A stretch of 64,000 nt of DNA from Nocardioides sp. (GTDB lineage Bacteria; Actinomycetota; Actinomycetes; Propionibacteriales; Nocardioidaceae). Of this stretch, positions 37,499-46,558 are shown piece after piece. The stretch is from contig JACJWV010000015.1 in assembly GCA_020636915.1 (NCBI GenBank), positions 62,001 through 126,000 of the forward strand, in the 5' to 3' direction. Below the pieces are notes generated by a model. That model did not search any database, had not been told where the DNA came from, and saw only the letters and a list, made by a program, of their open reading frames with translations. Numbering within the stretch: position 1 is the stretch's first letter; each line of letters begins with the position of its first letter. Made by a program: the position numbers and the translations under genes.

Positions 37499-39172
37499 GT
37501 GCGCGCACCCCTCCACCACCTCGGCATCGACCTCGCCTGGGGCGAGCGCCAGCGCACCGGCCTGGCGGTCCTCGACGCCGACGGCGCGCTGGTGCACCTC
37601 TCGAGCGTCCGCACCGACGAGGAGATCAGGGCCGCGCTGGCGCCGTACGTCGACGGCCCCTGTCTCGCCGGCATCGACGCCCCGCTCGTCGTGACCAACC
37701 CGACGGGCTCACGCGTCGCGGAGCAGGAGCTGAACCGGGACTTCCGCGCGTTCGAGGCCGGCGCGCACCCCTCCAACACCGGCAAGCCCGAGTTCGCGAA
37801 CGGCACCCGCGGCGCCCGGATCTGCAAGCTGCTCCGCCTCGACCTCGACCCGCGGTCCGGCCGCGACCGGCGGGCGATCGAGGTCTACCCGCACCCGGCG
37901 ACCGTGGTGCTGTTCGGCCTCCCCAGGACGCTGAAGTACAAGGACAAGCGGGGCCGCACCCTCGACTCGATGCGAGCGGCGCTCCTGCAGCTGATGGACC
38001 ACCTCGAGCGGGTGGTGCCCGACGACCGGACACCGGACGGGGCCTGGCGGGCGCTGCGCGCGGACGTCGAGGGCGCGACCCGCAAGAGCCAGCTCGGCGT
38101 GGCCGAGGACCAGGTGGACGCGGTGGTGTGCGCCTACGTCGCGCTGTTCGCCGAGCGCTGGCCCGACCGGGTCACGACGTACGGCGACCTCGAGCGCGGC
38201 TACATCGTCACGCCGTCCCTGGGCGACGCCCACGACGCGATCCGGCGGGCGGTCGAGGAGTACGCCCGCCGCCACCCGAGCCTGGTCGCGCTCGCCGACT
38301 CCTACGTCGAGCAGGTGACCTCGGTCCTCGACGAGGCCGGCGTCAACTACCTGAGCGTGACCGGCCGCGCCAAGAGCGTGGAGTCCTTCGCCACCAAGGC
38401 GGCCCGGACCGTCGACGGGGTGCCGGCCTTCACCGACCCGCTGCGCGAGATCACCGACCAGGTCGGCGTCCGGGTGATCACCTACGTGCGCAGCGACGTC
38501 GCCACGGTGGCCGACGTGCTGGGCGCCCAGCTGCGGGTGCTCGACGACCGCGACCTGGGCCAGGAGACCGCGAGCGAGGGGCGGTTCGGCTACGCCAGCC
38601 GGCACCTGCTCGTCGAGCGCGAGGACGGCGCGGTCGCCCAGGTGCAGGTGCGCACCGTGCTGCAGCACGCGTGGGCCGAGTTCGAGCACGACATCCGCTA
38701 CAAGGGCACGGTGCCGCCCGAGCACGCCCAGGAGTTCGACCGCCGCTTCACCCTCGCCGCCGGGCTGCTGGAGCTCGCCGACCAGGAGTTCACCACGATC
38801 CGCGAGCGGCTGCGCGGCGCGGCGGTGTCCGAGCCCGCGACGGGCGAGGAGGGCGTCAGCCCGCGCGAGCTCGCGGCCTACCTCGCCGGCCAGTACGCCG
38901 ACGCCGAGTGGTCGCGCCCCGACCACTACGCCTGGATCGCGGGCCTGCTGCCCGAGCTCGGCCTGGCGTCGCTGGCCGAGCTCGGCGGCGTCCTCGCGGG
39001 CGTCGACGAGGCGCGCATCATCGAGCGGATGGACTACCGCTACCCGCCGGGCGCCGTACGCCGGCTGGACGACGCGTTGCTGAACGCCTTCGGCGAGCAG
39101 TACGTCGACCTGCCGGGCAACGCCCACCGCCGCGGCCTGCTCCAGGCGCGGCTGGAGCGGATGACCGGCTAG
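37499..39172 (+). CDS. DUF429 domain fused to RelA/SpoT alarmone-synthetase domain
   Basis: The 557-residue fusion starts with a DUF429 domain (about 1-240), which is RNase H-like with acidic motifs GIDLAWG (9-15), GIDAPL (58-63), EVYPHP (128-133) and EDQVDAVV (203-210). A RelA/SpoT synthetase domain follows (about 245-445), with GRAKSVESFATK (289-300), ITDQVGVRV (318-326, D320), GYASRHL (364-370) and QVQVRTVLQHAWAEFEHDIR (381-400). The conserved catalytic Glu of E-V/I-Q-V/I-R-T is Gln381 here; E335Q is a known inactivating change in RelA. A C-terminal helical segment (about 450-557) is uncharacterised. GTG 37499 lies 15 bp after the TetR stop. Confidence 0.82.
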   Translation: MRAPLHHLGIDLAWGERQRTGLAVLDADGALVHLSSVRTDEEIRAALAPYVDGPCLAGIDAPLVVTNPTGSRVAEQELNRDFRAFEAGAHPSNTGKPEFANGTRGARICKLLRLDLDPRSGRDRRAIEVYPHPATVVLFGLPRTLKYKDKRGRTLDSMRAALLQLMDHLERVVPDDRTPDGAWRALRADVEGATRKSQLGVAEDQVDAVVCAYVALFAERWPDRVTTYGDLERGYIVTPSLGDAHDAIRRAVEEYARRHPSLVALADSYVEQVTSVLDEAGVNYLSVTGRAKSVESFATKAARTVDGVPAFTDPLREITDQVGVRVITYVRSDVATVADVLGAQLRVLDDRDLGQETASEGRFGYASRHLLVEREDGAVAQVQVRTVLQHAWAEFEHDIRYKGTVPPEHAQEFDRRFTLAAGLLELADQEFTTIRERLRGAAVSEPATGEEGVSPRELAAYLAGQYADAEWSRPDHYAWIAGLLPELGLASLAELGGVLAGVDEARIIERMDYRYPPGAVRRLDDALLNAFGEQYVDLPGNAHRRGLLQARLERMTG

Positions 39173-39255
39173 CCGGCTGTGCCCGCCCGCTGGCGCGATG
39201 ACTCCCGGCGCCGGAGCGGGTCAGCACCTGCAGAGGACGTCCGAGGGGAGCGCCG

Positions 39256-39603
39256 ATGTCACCGGAGCAGGTCGTGCGGGCCCAGCTCGATGCTTACCTC
39301 CGCCAGGACCGAGCCGCCGCCGAGTCGCTGGTCGGCGACTCGCTGGTGTTCACCAGCCCCCAGGACGACCACCTCGACCGCCGCGCGTTCTTCGACCGGT
39401 GCTTCCCGACCGCGGACCGGTTCTCGAGGCACGAGCTCCTGCACCTGGTCCCGGCCGGGCACGAGGACGTCCTGGTCGTCTACGAGTACGACCTGGTGTC
39501 GGGTGGCACCCACCGCAACGCCGAGCTGATCACCGTGCGGGACGGCCGGATCGTCGAGATCCAGGTCTTCTTCGGTGGGGCGGTGCGATCCGCCAGCGCG
39601 TGA
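39256..39603 (+). CDS. SnoaL/NTF2-like small protein
   Basis: The 115-residue single-domain protein has the NTF2-like pattern: an N-terminal helix with PEQVVRAQLDAYLRQDRAAAE (3-23), a mid region with a second helix, and terminal strands ELITVRDGRIVEIQVFFG. Members include ketosteroid isomerase-like enzymes and ligand-binding proteins. No catalytic residue set is evident. GAGGGGAG precedes the ATG at good spacing. Confidence 0.78.
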   Translation: MSPEQVVRAQLDAYLRQDRAAAESLVGDSLVFTSPQDDHLDRRAFFDRCFPTADRFSRHELLHLVPAGHEDVLVVYEYDLVSGGTHRNAELITVRDGRIVEIQVFFGGAVRSASA

Positions 39604-39628
39604 GCGACGGGCGTGACACGATCCGGCC

Positions 39629-41830
39629 ATGGGAGCAGGGAGGAAGGCGGCGCTGTGCGCTGCCACGGTGCTGGCACTGGCGGCCGGGGCGCTCGGCACG
39701 ACGACGGGGAGCGCGACCGCAGCGGGGACCGACGACTTCACGGTCCGGCCCAGCGTCAACCAGCTGTACGTGCTGGACGCGACGCCCGGGGAGGACCTGG
39801 CACTGGTGGACCACGACGGCGCGGTCGTGGGCACCGGCACGGTGGACGAGCTCGGCAGCCTCGTGTGGCGTCAGCTGGACGCCGGCAGCTACACGGTCCG
39901 CACCACCGGTGACCCGGTGACCGAGTCCGACCCGGCGATGGTCACCGACTTCGACGGCCCGCCCCCGCCGCAGTCCTTCTACGACGGCCAGACCCTCCAC
40001 GACGGGTTCAACTACATCACCACGCGCGACGGCACGACGCTCTCGGCGAACGTCTCGCTGCCGTCCGGCGACGGGCCGTTCCCGACGGTCGTGGAGTACT
40101 CCGGCTACGACCCCAGCAACCCGGCCAACACGACGATGGCGACCCTCTTCAACACCCTCGGGTTCGCCTACGTCGGCGTGAACGTCCGCGGCACCGGCTG
40201 CTCGGGCGGCGCGTTCATGACCTTCGAGCCCGTCCAGAGCATCGACGGCTACGACGTCATCGAGACGGTCGCCGCGCAGTCCTGGGCGCAGTTCCACCAG
40301 GTCGGCATGGTGGGCATCTCCTACCCGGGCATCGAGCAGCTCTACGTCGCGCGGACCCAGCCGCCGCACCTGGCGGCGATCACCCCGCTGTCGGTCATCG
40401 ACGACACCTACCGCGGAACCCTCTACCCGGGCGGCATCCTCAACACCGGCTTCGCCGTCTCGTGGGCGGCCGAGCGGTCCCAGCAGTCGGAGCCCTACGG
40501 GCAGGCGTGGACCAAGGCGCGCGCCGACGCCGGCGACACGGTGTGCGCGGACAACCAGCGGGTGCGCCTCCAGAACGTCGACCTCGGAGCCATGATCGAC
40601 GCGAACCCCTTCTACTCGCCCGAGATCGGGGACCCGATCAACCCGAGCGTGTGGGCTGACCAGATCGACGTCCCGGTCTTCATCGCCGGCGCCTGGCAGG
40701 ACGAGCAGACCGGCGGCCACTTCCCGGCGCTGCTCGACGACCTCACCGGCTCGCCGGACGTCTACGCGACGATGAGCAACGGCTCCCACACCGAGTCGCT
40801 CGGCCTCGGGGTCTTCGGCCGGTACGCCGACTTCCTCGACCTCTACGTCGGCCGGCGGGTGCCTGGTGACGCCAAGAACTTCGTCGCGCCGATCCTCGCG
40901 CAGTCCATCACCGGCATCGGCGGCCTGTCGCTGCCGCCCGGCATCGACTACACCGGCCTGACCTACCGCCAGGCGCTCGCGACGTACCGCGCCCAGCCCC
41001 ACGTCCGGATCGGCTTCGAGGAGGGCGCAGCGGCCGGAGAGCCGTCGGGCTCCCCGATCCCACGCTTCGTGCGGACCTTCTCGTCCTGGCCGGTGCCGCA
41101 GGCGAAGCCCACCGCGTGGTACCTCACCCCCGGCGGCCGGCTCCGCAGCACGCCGTCCGGGCAACGTCCCGGTGACGCGCGCCAGCGCAGCTACAGCGCT
41201 GACCCGACGGCCCTGCCGGCCACCGACTACACCGGACCCGGCAACGACATCTGGAAGGCGCACCCGACCTACGACTGGCGGCAGATCCCGGCCGGCAAGG
41301 GCCTGGGCTGGATCAGCCCGCCGCTGAAGAAGACGGTCGTCGCCGTCGGCACCGGGTCGGTCGACCTCTGGGTGCGGTCCGACGCCCCGGACACCGACCT
41401 CGAGGTGACGCTGAGCGAGGTACGGCCCGACGGCACCGAGGTCTACGTGCAGTCCGGCTGGCTCCGCGCCAGCCACCGCGAGCTGGACCGTTCCGAGTCG
41501 ACGCCGATCTCACCGGTGCACACCGACCTCGCGTCCGACGCCGCGCCGCTGCCGGCCGGGAAGCTCACCAGGCTGCGGGTGGAGCTGTTCCCGTTCGCCC
41601 AGGCCTTCCGCGAGGGCTCCCGGATCCGGATCACCGTCGACGCCCCGGGCGGCGCCCGGCCGCTGTGGGCCTTCGACACCACGATCGCCCACGGCGAGCG
41701 GGTCACCGTCGCCGCGGACCGGGTCCACCGCTCGCGCGTCGTGCTCGCCGTCGTACCGAAGGTGAAGGTCCCGGCCACGGCCCCGCCCTGCGCGTCGCTG
41801 CGCAGCCAGCCCTGCCGCACCTATCCCTGA
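39629..41830 (+). CDS. Secreted CocE/X-Pro dipeptidyl-peptidase-like hydrolase
   Basis: This 733-residue secreted protein has a signal peptide (cleavage near AAG at 31-33). It has an alpha/beta-hydrolase domain with nucleophile S231 in GMVGISYPG, and a C-terminal jelly-roll domain (about 490-725) with GSVDLWVRSDAPDTDLEVTL, typical of the CocE/NonD and Xaa-Pro dipeptidyl-peptidase group. It probably hydrolyses peptides or esters outside the cell. An extra N-terminal segment (about 35-105) of beta character precedes the hydrolase fold. The gene is transcribed alone and ends at a repeat-rich convergent junction. Confidence 0.87.
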   Translation: MGAGRKAALCAATVLALAAGALGTTTGSATAAGTDDFTVRPSVNQLYVLDATPGEDLALVDHDGAVVGTGTVDELGSLVWRQLDAGSYTVRTTGDPVTESDPAMVTDFDGPPPPQSFYDGQTLHDGFNYITTRDGTTLSANVSLPSGDGPFPTVVEYSGYDPSNPANTTMATLFNTLGFAYVGVNVRGTGCSGGAFMTFEPVQSIDGYDVIETVAAQSWAQFHQVGMVGISYPGIEQLYVARTQPPHLAAITPLSVIDDTYRGTLYPGGILNTGFAVSWAAERSQQSEPYGQAWTKARADAGDTVCADNQRVRLQNVDLGAMIDANPFYSPEIGDPINPSVWADQIDVPVFIAGAWQDEQTGGHFPALLDDLTGSPDVYATMSNGSHTESLGLGVFGRYADFLDLYVGRRVPGDAKNFVAPILAQSITGIGGLSLPPGIDYTGLTYRQALATYRAQPHVRIGFEEGAAAGEPSGSPIPRFVRTFSSWPVPQAKPTAWYLTPGGRLRSTPSGQRPGDARQRSYSADPTALPATDYTGPGNDIWKAHPTYDWRQIPAGKGLGWISPPLKKTVVAVGTGSVDLWVRSDAPDTDLEVTLSEVRPDGTEVYVQSGWLRASHRELDRSESTPISPVHTDLASDAAPLPAGKLTRLRVELFPFAQAFREGSRIRITVDAPGGARPLWAFDTTIAHGERVTVAADRVHRSRVVLAVVPKVKVPATAPPCASLRSQPCRTYP

Positions 41831-41836
41831 GGACGG

Positions 41837-41949
41837 TTGAGTCGAGACTTCCGCGCGTCGAGTCGAGAGTTCCGTCAGGTGAGTCGAGACTTCCGGCCGT
41901 CCGGTTGACCAGAAGTCTCGACTCGACCGACGGAAGTCTCGACTCGACC
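41837..41949. repeat. Direct and inverted copies of a 15-bp sequence at a convergent junction
   Basis: GAGTCGAGACTTCCG-like copies run forward three times, and GGAAGTCTCGACTC-like copies run in reverse twice. They can form one or two long hairpins. The region fills the gap between the CocE-like gene and the convergent F420 oxidoreductase, so it is probably a bidirectional terminator. Confidence 0.65.
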
Positions 41950-41950
41950 C

Positions 41951-42937
41951 TTACGACGAGGCGGCGCGAAGCTTCTCGAGCAGCGGGCGGGCGGCCTCGT
42001 CGAGGAAGCGGTCCTGGCCGTCGTCGCCGACCTGCACGATCGCGACGTCGGTGAAGCCGGCCTTCCAGTACGCCGACACCGACTCGACGATCATGTCCAG
42101 GTCGGGCCCGCACGGGATGGAGCCCGCGACGTCCTCGGGACGCACGAACTGCGTCGCGCCGGAGAACCCGGCAGGCGTCGGCAGGTCGGCGTTGACCTGC
42201 CAGCCGCCGCCGAACCAGCGGAACTGCTCGTGCGCCCGCTTGACCGCCGTGTCCTCGTCGGGGTCCCAGCAGATCGGGATCTGGCCGATCGCCCGGGCGC
42301 CGTCGCCGATCCGGGGCGCGCCGTCGACGGCGTTCCAGCCGTCGACCAGGGACGACTCCGGCTCGACCCCGATCAGGTGGTCACCGAGCGGCGCGAACGC
42401 CGCGATCGCGCGCTCGCCCGCGACGGCGAGGCCGAGGTCGACCCCTTGGTCGGGGACGTCCCACACCCGTGCCGAGTCGACCTGGAAGTACTCGCCCCGG
42501 TAGTCGACCAGCTCGCCGGTGTGCAGCGACCGGATGATGTCGATGGCCTCGCGCAGCATCTCCTGGCGGTCCTGGATCGCCGGCCAGCCCTCGCCGACGA
42601 CGTGCTCGTTGAGGTTCTCGCCGCTGCCCAGGCCGAGGGTGAACCGGCCCTCGGCCAGGATCTGCAATGTCGCCGACTTCTGGGCCACGACGGCGGGGTG
42701 GTAGCGCATCGTCGGGCAGGTCACGTAGGTCATCAGTCCCACTCGCGACGTCGCCTGGGCGACGGCGCCCAGCACGGTCCAGGCGTACGGCGCATGACCC
42801 TGCTCGGTCAGCCAGGGGGAGTAGTGGTCGCTGGAGACCTCGAAGTCGAAGCCCGCCTGCTCCGCGGCGACGGCGTACCGGACCAGGTCGCGCGGGCCGC
42901 TCTGCTCGGTCATCAGCGTGTAGCCGAAGTTCGTCAT
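41951..42937 (-). CDS. F420-dependent LLM-class oxidoreductase (FGD-like)
   Basis: The 328-residue TIM-barrel enzyme has the FGD-like motif SDHYSPW (near 36-42, His and Trp of the active site) and the GLGSGENLNEHVVG loop (about 102-115), whose Glu corresponds to the catalytic acid in F420-dependent glucose-6-phosphate dehydrogenase. The substrate may be a sugar phosphate or another alcohol; FGD-like paralogs vary. The ATG at 42937 leaves 42 bp to the divergent DinB gene. F420 use is inferred from family. Confidence 0.88.
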   Translation of the reverse strand: MTNFGYTLMTEQSGPRDLVRYAVAAEQAGFDFEVSSDHYSPWLTEQGHAPYAWTVLGAVAQATSRVGLMTYVTCPTMRYHPAVVAQKSATLQILAEGRFTLGLGSGENLNEHVVGEGWPAIQDRQEMLREAIDIIRSLHTGELVDYRGEYFQVDSARVWDVPDQGVDLGLAVAGERAIAAFAPLGDHLIGVEPESSLVDGWNAVDGAPRIGDGARAIGQIPICWDPDEDTAVKRAHEQFRWFGGGWQVNADLPTPAGFSGATQFVRPEDVAGSIPCGPDLDMIVESVSAYWKAGFTDVAIVQVGDDGQDRFLDEAARPLLEKLRAASS

Positions 42938-42979
42938 GGAGCCGGAGTACCCACTTGCCGCGGGCGTAACGTCGGCACC

Positions 42980-43483
42980 ATGTCACCAGCGGACGTCTAC
43001 ATCGACTTCTTCGAGCGGGTCCTGGAGAACGGCGTCGCCGTGGTCGGCGGCCTCGACGAGGACGAGCTCGCCCATCGCCCGACGCCGGACGCCAACTCGA
43101 TCGCCTGGCTGGTCTGGCACGCGGCCCGCGTGCAGGACGCGCAGATCGCCGACGTGGCCGGCACCGAGCAGCTGTGGTTGGCCGACGGGTGGGTCGACCG
43201 GTTCGGGCTCGACCTCGACCCGCAGGACCACGGGTACGGGCACACCAGTGAGCAGGTCGGCAAGGTGCGCGCGAGCAGCGACCTGCTGACCGACTACCTG
43301 CGCGCCTGCCACGGGGCGACGGTCGCCTACCTGCGCACCCTGGGCGAGGCCGACCTCGACCGGATCGTCGACGAGCGCTGGGACCCACCGGTCACCCTGG
43401 GCGTGCGGCTGGTGAGCATCGCCGACGACGACGCCCAGCACGTCGGGCAGGCCGCCTACCTGCGGGGGCTGCTCGGCCGCTGA
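42980..43483 (+). CDS. DinB/DUF664-family protein
   Basis: The 167-residue four-helix protein of the DinB/DUF664 group begins with YIDFFERVLENGVAVVGGL and has the TPDANSIAWLVWHAARVQDAQIADVAG segment, in which the conserved His is a metal ligand. A late DDDAQHVGQAAYLRGLLG helix carries another. These proteins are often thiol-dependent enzymes linked to mycothiol. No substrate is known. It diverges from the F420-dependent gene. Confidence 0.82.
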   Translation: MSPADVYIDFFERVLENGVAVVGGLDEDELAHRPTPDANSIAWLVWHAARVQDAQIADVAGTEQLWLADGWVDRFGLDLDPQDHGYGHTSEQVGKVRASSDLLTDYLRACHGATVAYLRTLGEADLDRIVDERWDPPVTLGVRLVSIADDDAQHVGQAAYLRGLLGR

Positions 43484-43530
43484 GCCGGGCGCCGGTCCCT
43501 CCAGGGATTGCCCACGGAGTCGGTCCGGGG

Positions 43531-44835
43531 TCAGCCCGCCTCCGGCAGGGCCCGGGTGGTGATCCGGTACCGGACGAACGACGGTACGGCGATCGCGGCG
43601 ACCACCGTGCCGACGACGACCAGCACGCCCCCGCCGGCCGCGGCCGCCGCCGTACCGACCGCCGCTGCGGCCGCCCCGTGGACGACGTCGGCGACCCGCG
43701 GGCCGCCCGCGACCACGACGATGAACACGCCCTGCAGCCGGCCGCGGACCGAGTCGGTGGCGGCGCTCTGCAGCATGCTGGTGCGGAACGCCGCGGAGGC
43801 CATGTCGGCGGCACCGCCGACCACGAGCATCAGCAGGGCGGCGAGCAGCATCGCCTGTTGCCACGACTCCGACCCGCGGTCCGCCAGTCCCACCGCGACG
43901 CCGAAGCCGGTCATCGCGGCGCCCCAGACGAGGATGCAGACGATGACGGCGTACCCCTGCCGGTCCACGCGCGAGACCCATCCGGAGAAGACCCCGCCGA
44001 TCACCGACCCCGCCGGGATCGCGGCGAAGAGCAGCGCGAAGACGAGCCCGCCGCTGTCGGGTCCGCCGAAGGACTCGTGCGCGATCTGCGGGAACAGCGC
44101 GCGCGGCATCCCGAAGACCATCGCGATCAGGTCGACGACGAAGGACATCAGCAGCACCGGATGGCCGCCGAGGTAGGCGAATCCCTCGATCACCGAGCGC
44201 AGGCCGGGCGAGCCGGTCACGCCCTCGACCGGCAGGCGAGGCAACCGCACCACGGCACTCAGCGTGGCGAACAGCGAGATCGCGTCGATCAGGTAGAGCC
44301 ACGAGAACCCGAGGACGGGGATGAGCACGCCGGCGATCAGCGGGCCGCCGATGGCCCCGGCCATCACGATCGTCATGTTGAGCGAGTTGGCCGCGGGGAG
44401 CAGCTCGGCGGTGAACAGCTTCGGCAGGACCGCGCTGCGAGTGGGCTGGTTGACCGCGAAGAATGCCTGCTGGACCGAGAACAGCCCGAGCAGCAGCCAC
44501 ACGCTGGTGTTGCCGGCCGCGGCCTGGACCCAGAAGAGCACGCTGGTCGCGATTAGCCCGGACGTCGTGACGATCAGGATGGACCGTCGGTCGAAGACAT
44601 CGGCCAGGGCACCACCCCAGAGGCCGAAGACGATCAGCGGGACCAGGCCGAAGAGGCCGGTGAGGCCGACGTACGCCGAGGAGTCGGTGAGCTGGTAGAT
44701 CTGCGCCGGCACGGCGACGACCGTGAGCTGGGCGCCGACGACCGTGACGATGTTGGCCAGCCACAGCCGGCGGAAGTACTCGTTGCGCAGCGGCCGGGTG
44801 TCGGCCACCAGTCCCCGGAGTCTGCGCACGATCAC
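43531..44835 (-). CDS. MFS transporter
   Basis: The 434-residue protein has about 12 membrane segments and a GALADVFDRRSIL loop after segment 2, equivalent to the MFS loop motif. The FSVQQAFFAVNQPTRSAVLPKL region is typical of the enterobactin-exporter-like MFS_3 group. It probably exports a small molecule or drug. The C-terminal tail is short. It stands alone, facing away from the DUF427 gene. Confidence 0.88.
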   Translation of the reverse strand: MIVRRLRGLVADTRPLRNEYFRRLWLANIVTVVGAQLTVVAVPAQIYQLTDSSAYVGLTGLFGLVPLIVFGLWGGALADVFDRRSILIVTTSGLIATSVLFWVQAAAGNTSVWLLLGLFSVQQAFFAVNQPTRSAVLPKLFTAELLPAANSLNMTIVMAGAIGGPLIAGVLIPVLGFSWLYLIDAISLFATLSAVVRLPRLPVEGVTGSPGLRSVIEGFAYLGGHPVLLMSFVVDLIAMVFGMPRALFPQIAHESFGGPDSGGLVFALLFAAIPAGSVIGGVFSGWVSRVDRQGYAVIVCILVWGAAMTGFGVAVGLADRGSESWQQAMLLAALLMLVVGGAADMASAAFRTSMLQSAATDSVRGRLQGVFIVVVAGGPRVADVVHGAAAAAVGTAAAAAGGGVLVVVGTVVAAIAVPSFVRYRITTRALPEAG

Positions 44836-44884
44836 CGAACCTAACCCGGGCGGCTGGTGTTCCCCGCCTCGGTACCGTCGTGGT

Positions 44885-45379
44885 GTGACCGAGGACCACC
44901 CCGCGGAGTCCGTCTGGGACTACCCGCGACCGCCGCGCGTGGAGCCGAGCTCCGAGCGCGTGGAGATCGAGCTCGCCGGCGTCGTCGTGGCCTCGACGGA
45001 CCGCAGCTGGCGGGTCCTCGAGACCAGCCACCCGCCGACGTACTACCTGCCGCGTGAGGCCTTCGCCGCCGGGGTCCTCCGGCCGGTCGCCGGGCACACC
45101 TGGTGCGAGTGGAAGGGGCAGGCGTCGTACCTCGACCTGGTCGTGCGGGACCCGTCCGGCGCCGACCGCGTCGCCGCGCGGGCGGCGTGGACCTACCCGA
45201 CGCCGACCGCGGGCTTCGAGGCGATCGCCGGCGCGGTCGCGGTGATGCCCGCCCTGGTCGACCGCTGCACCGTCGACGGCGAGGTGGTCGTGCCCCAGCC
45301 CGGGGGCTTCTACGGCGGCTGGATCACCCGTCGGGTGACCGGCCCGTTCAAGGGCGGGCCGGGCACGACCGGGTGGTGA
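44885..45379 (+). CDS. DUF427-domain protein
   Basis: The 164-residue protein has the DUF427 pattern: RVEIELAGVVVASTDRSWRV (24-43), then HPPTYYLPREA, then GHTWCEWKGQASYLDL. The domain is widespread in actinobacteria and its function is unknown. GTG 44885 is at the promoter-proximal edge, 49 bp from the divergent MFS gene. Confidence 0.85.
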   Translation: MTEDHPAESVWDYPRPPRVEPSSERVEIELAGVVVASTDRSWRVLETSHPPTYYLPREAFAAGVLRPVAGHTWCEWKGQASYLDLVVRDPSGADRVAARAAWTYPTPTAGFEAIAGAVAVMPALVDRCTVDGEVVVPQPGGFYGGWITRRVTGPFKGGPGTTGW

Positions 45380-45438
45380 CGGCGCGCTCGGTCAGGGCAG
45401 TCGTTCTCGGGGCCGGTCGTTCTCTGAGCCAGTGGTGC

Positions 45439-46473
45439 TCAGGGGCAGTAGTTCTGGGTCGGCGTGCGGCCCAGGAGCCGGTCGGCGAGCAGGTCGCACC
45501 ACTGGCCGGACGGCCCGCCGCCGTTGACCTGGCCATCGGACTCGCCGGGGTGCTTGACCCAGAGGTTGCCGTCGAACGCACCGTCCAGGACGAGCCGCGG
45601 CGGCTTCCCGATCAACGCCCAGGTCGGGTTGGTGACGTCGCCGTCGACCGGTGCCGCGGCACCGTTGCGCGACGTGTCGATGACGTAGTGCATGCCCCTG
45701 ACGCCGAGCTTGCGAAGGCCACGGAGCAGATCGCCGGCGTAGTCCTTCTCGTCAGCTGTGGTGCGGTAGTTCGCCACGTTGGTGCTCAAGCCGCGGTCGT
45801 AGCCGATGCCGGCCTTCTTCAGCAGGGCTGCCCGGTCGTCGTAGGGCGTCCAGTCCGAATGGCCGGCGTCGAGGTAGACCCATGCGCCGGCGCCGCTGAG
45901 CACGCGGGAGGCGTAGCGAAGAAGGCCGAGCCGGTCACCGGCGTTCCGGCACCGGGGATCTCCGTAGAACGGGATCGCGTCGGGCTCCAGGACGAGGAGC
46001 GCGTCCTGGTCGCGCACCCCCTTCGCGATCTGCTTGATCCACGCCTTGTACTCGGCCGCGCCAGGAAGCCCGCCGGAGGAGTACAACCCGCAGTCCCGAT
46101 CCGGGATGCCGTAGACGGCGAGGACCGGTGTCTTGTTCGCGCCGAGCGCGCGCGAGGTGTACGCGCGAACCACGTCGCGAACCGTGTTGGTCGGGTAGTA
46201 CTCAGGACCCAGCCAGAGCGCCTGGGCACGCGACCCGAGCTCCTGCTGGTAGACGCCGCCTGCCTGGTACGCCGGCATCTTGGGGTCCACGAACAGCCCG
46301 CGGCTCTTGCGCGGGTCCTTGCCGGCCTTCGCTGCCGCTGCTGGGTGCTCCGCGGTCGTCGGACCGTGGGCCGGCTCGGCCACCGAGGGTGCGCCCCAGC
46401 AGGTGAGGAGCAGCGCGACGACGGCCAGGACCGGCGCGAGCGCACGCGCACGAGAGGACGACACGGGGGGCAC
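45439..46473 (-). CDS. Secreted glycoside hydrolase family 6 (cellulase-like)
   Basis: This 344-residue protein has an Arg-rich start, a hydrophobic signal region (about 11-32) and a GH6 catalytic domain. GH6 motifs are YGIPDRDCG (121-129, with the conserved Asp) and LVLEPDAIP (160-168, the proton donor D165). Later segments YVIDTSRNG and LWVKHPGESDG carry the substrate-contacting Lys and Asp. There is no carbohydrate-binding module and the domain is compact. It should hydrolyse beta-1,4-glucan with inversion. A stretch of Ala and Lys (about 40-60) links signal and domain. Confidence 0.9.
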   Translation of the reverse strand: MPPVSSSRARALAPVLAVVALLLTCWGAPSVAEPAHGPTTAEHPAAAAKAGKDPRKSRGLFVDPKMPAYQAGGVYQQELGSRAQALWLGPEYYPTNTVRDVVRAYTSRALGANKTPVLAVYGIPDRDCGLYSSGGLPGAAEYKAWIKQIAKGVRDQDALLVLEPDAIPFYGDPRCRNAGDRLGLLRYASRVLSGAGAWVYLDAGHSDWTPYDDRAALLKKAGIGYDRGLSTNVANYRTTADEKDYAGDLLRGLRKLGVRGMHYVIDTSRNGAAAPVDGDVTNPTWALIGKPPRLVLDGAFDGNLWVKHPGESDGQVNGGGPSGQWCDLLADRLLGRTPTQNYCP

Positions 46474-46558
46474 CCTCCCAGGGTAGGTCGGCGGCGCCTG
46501 CGCCGGGTACTTCTCGGCTCACCCTTGCGCCGGTGCTGAGGGAACCTTGAGGCGCGCC

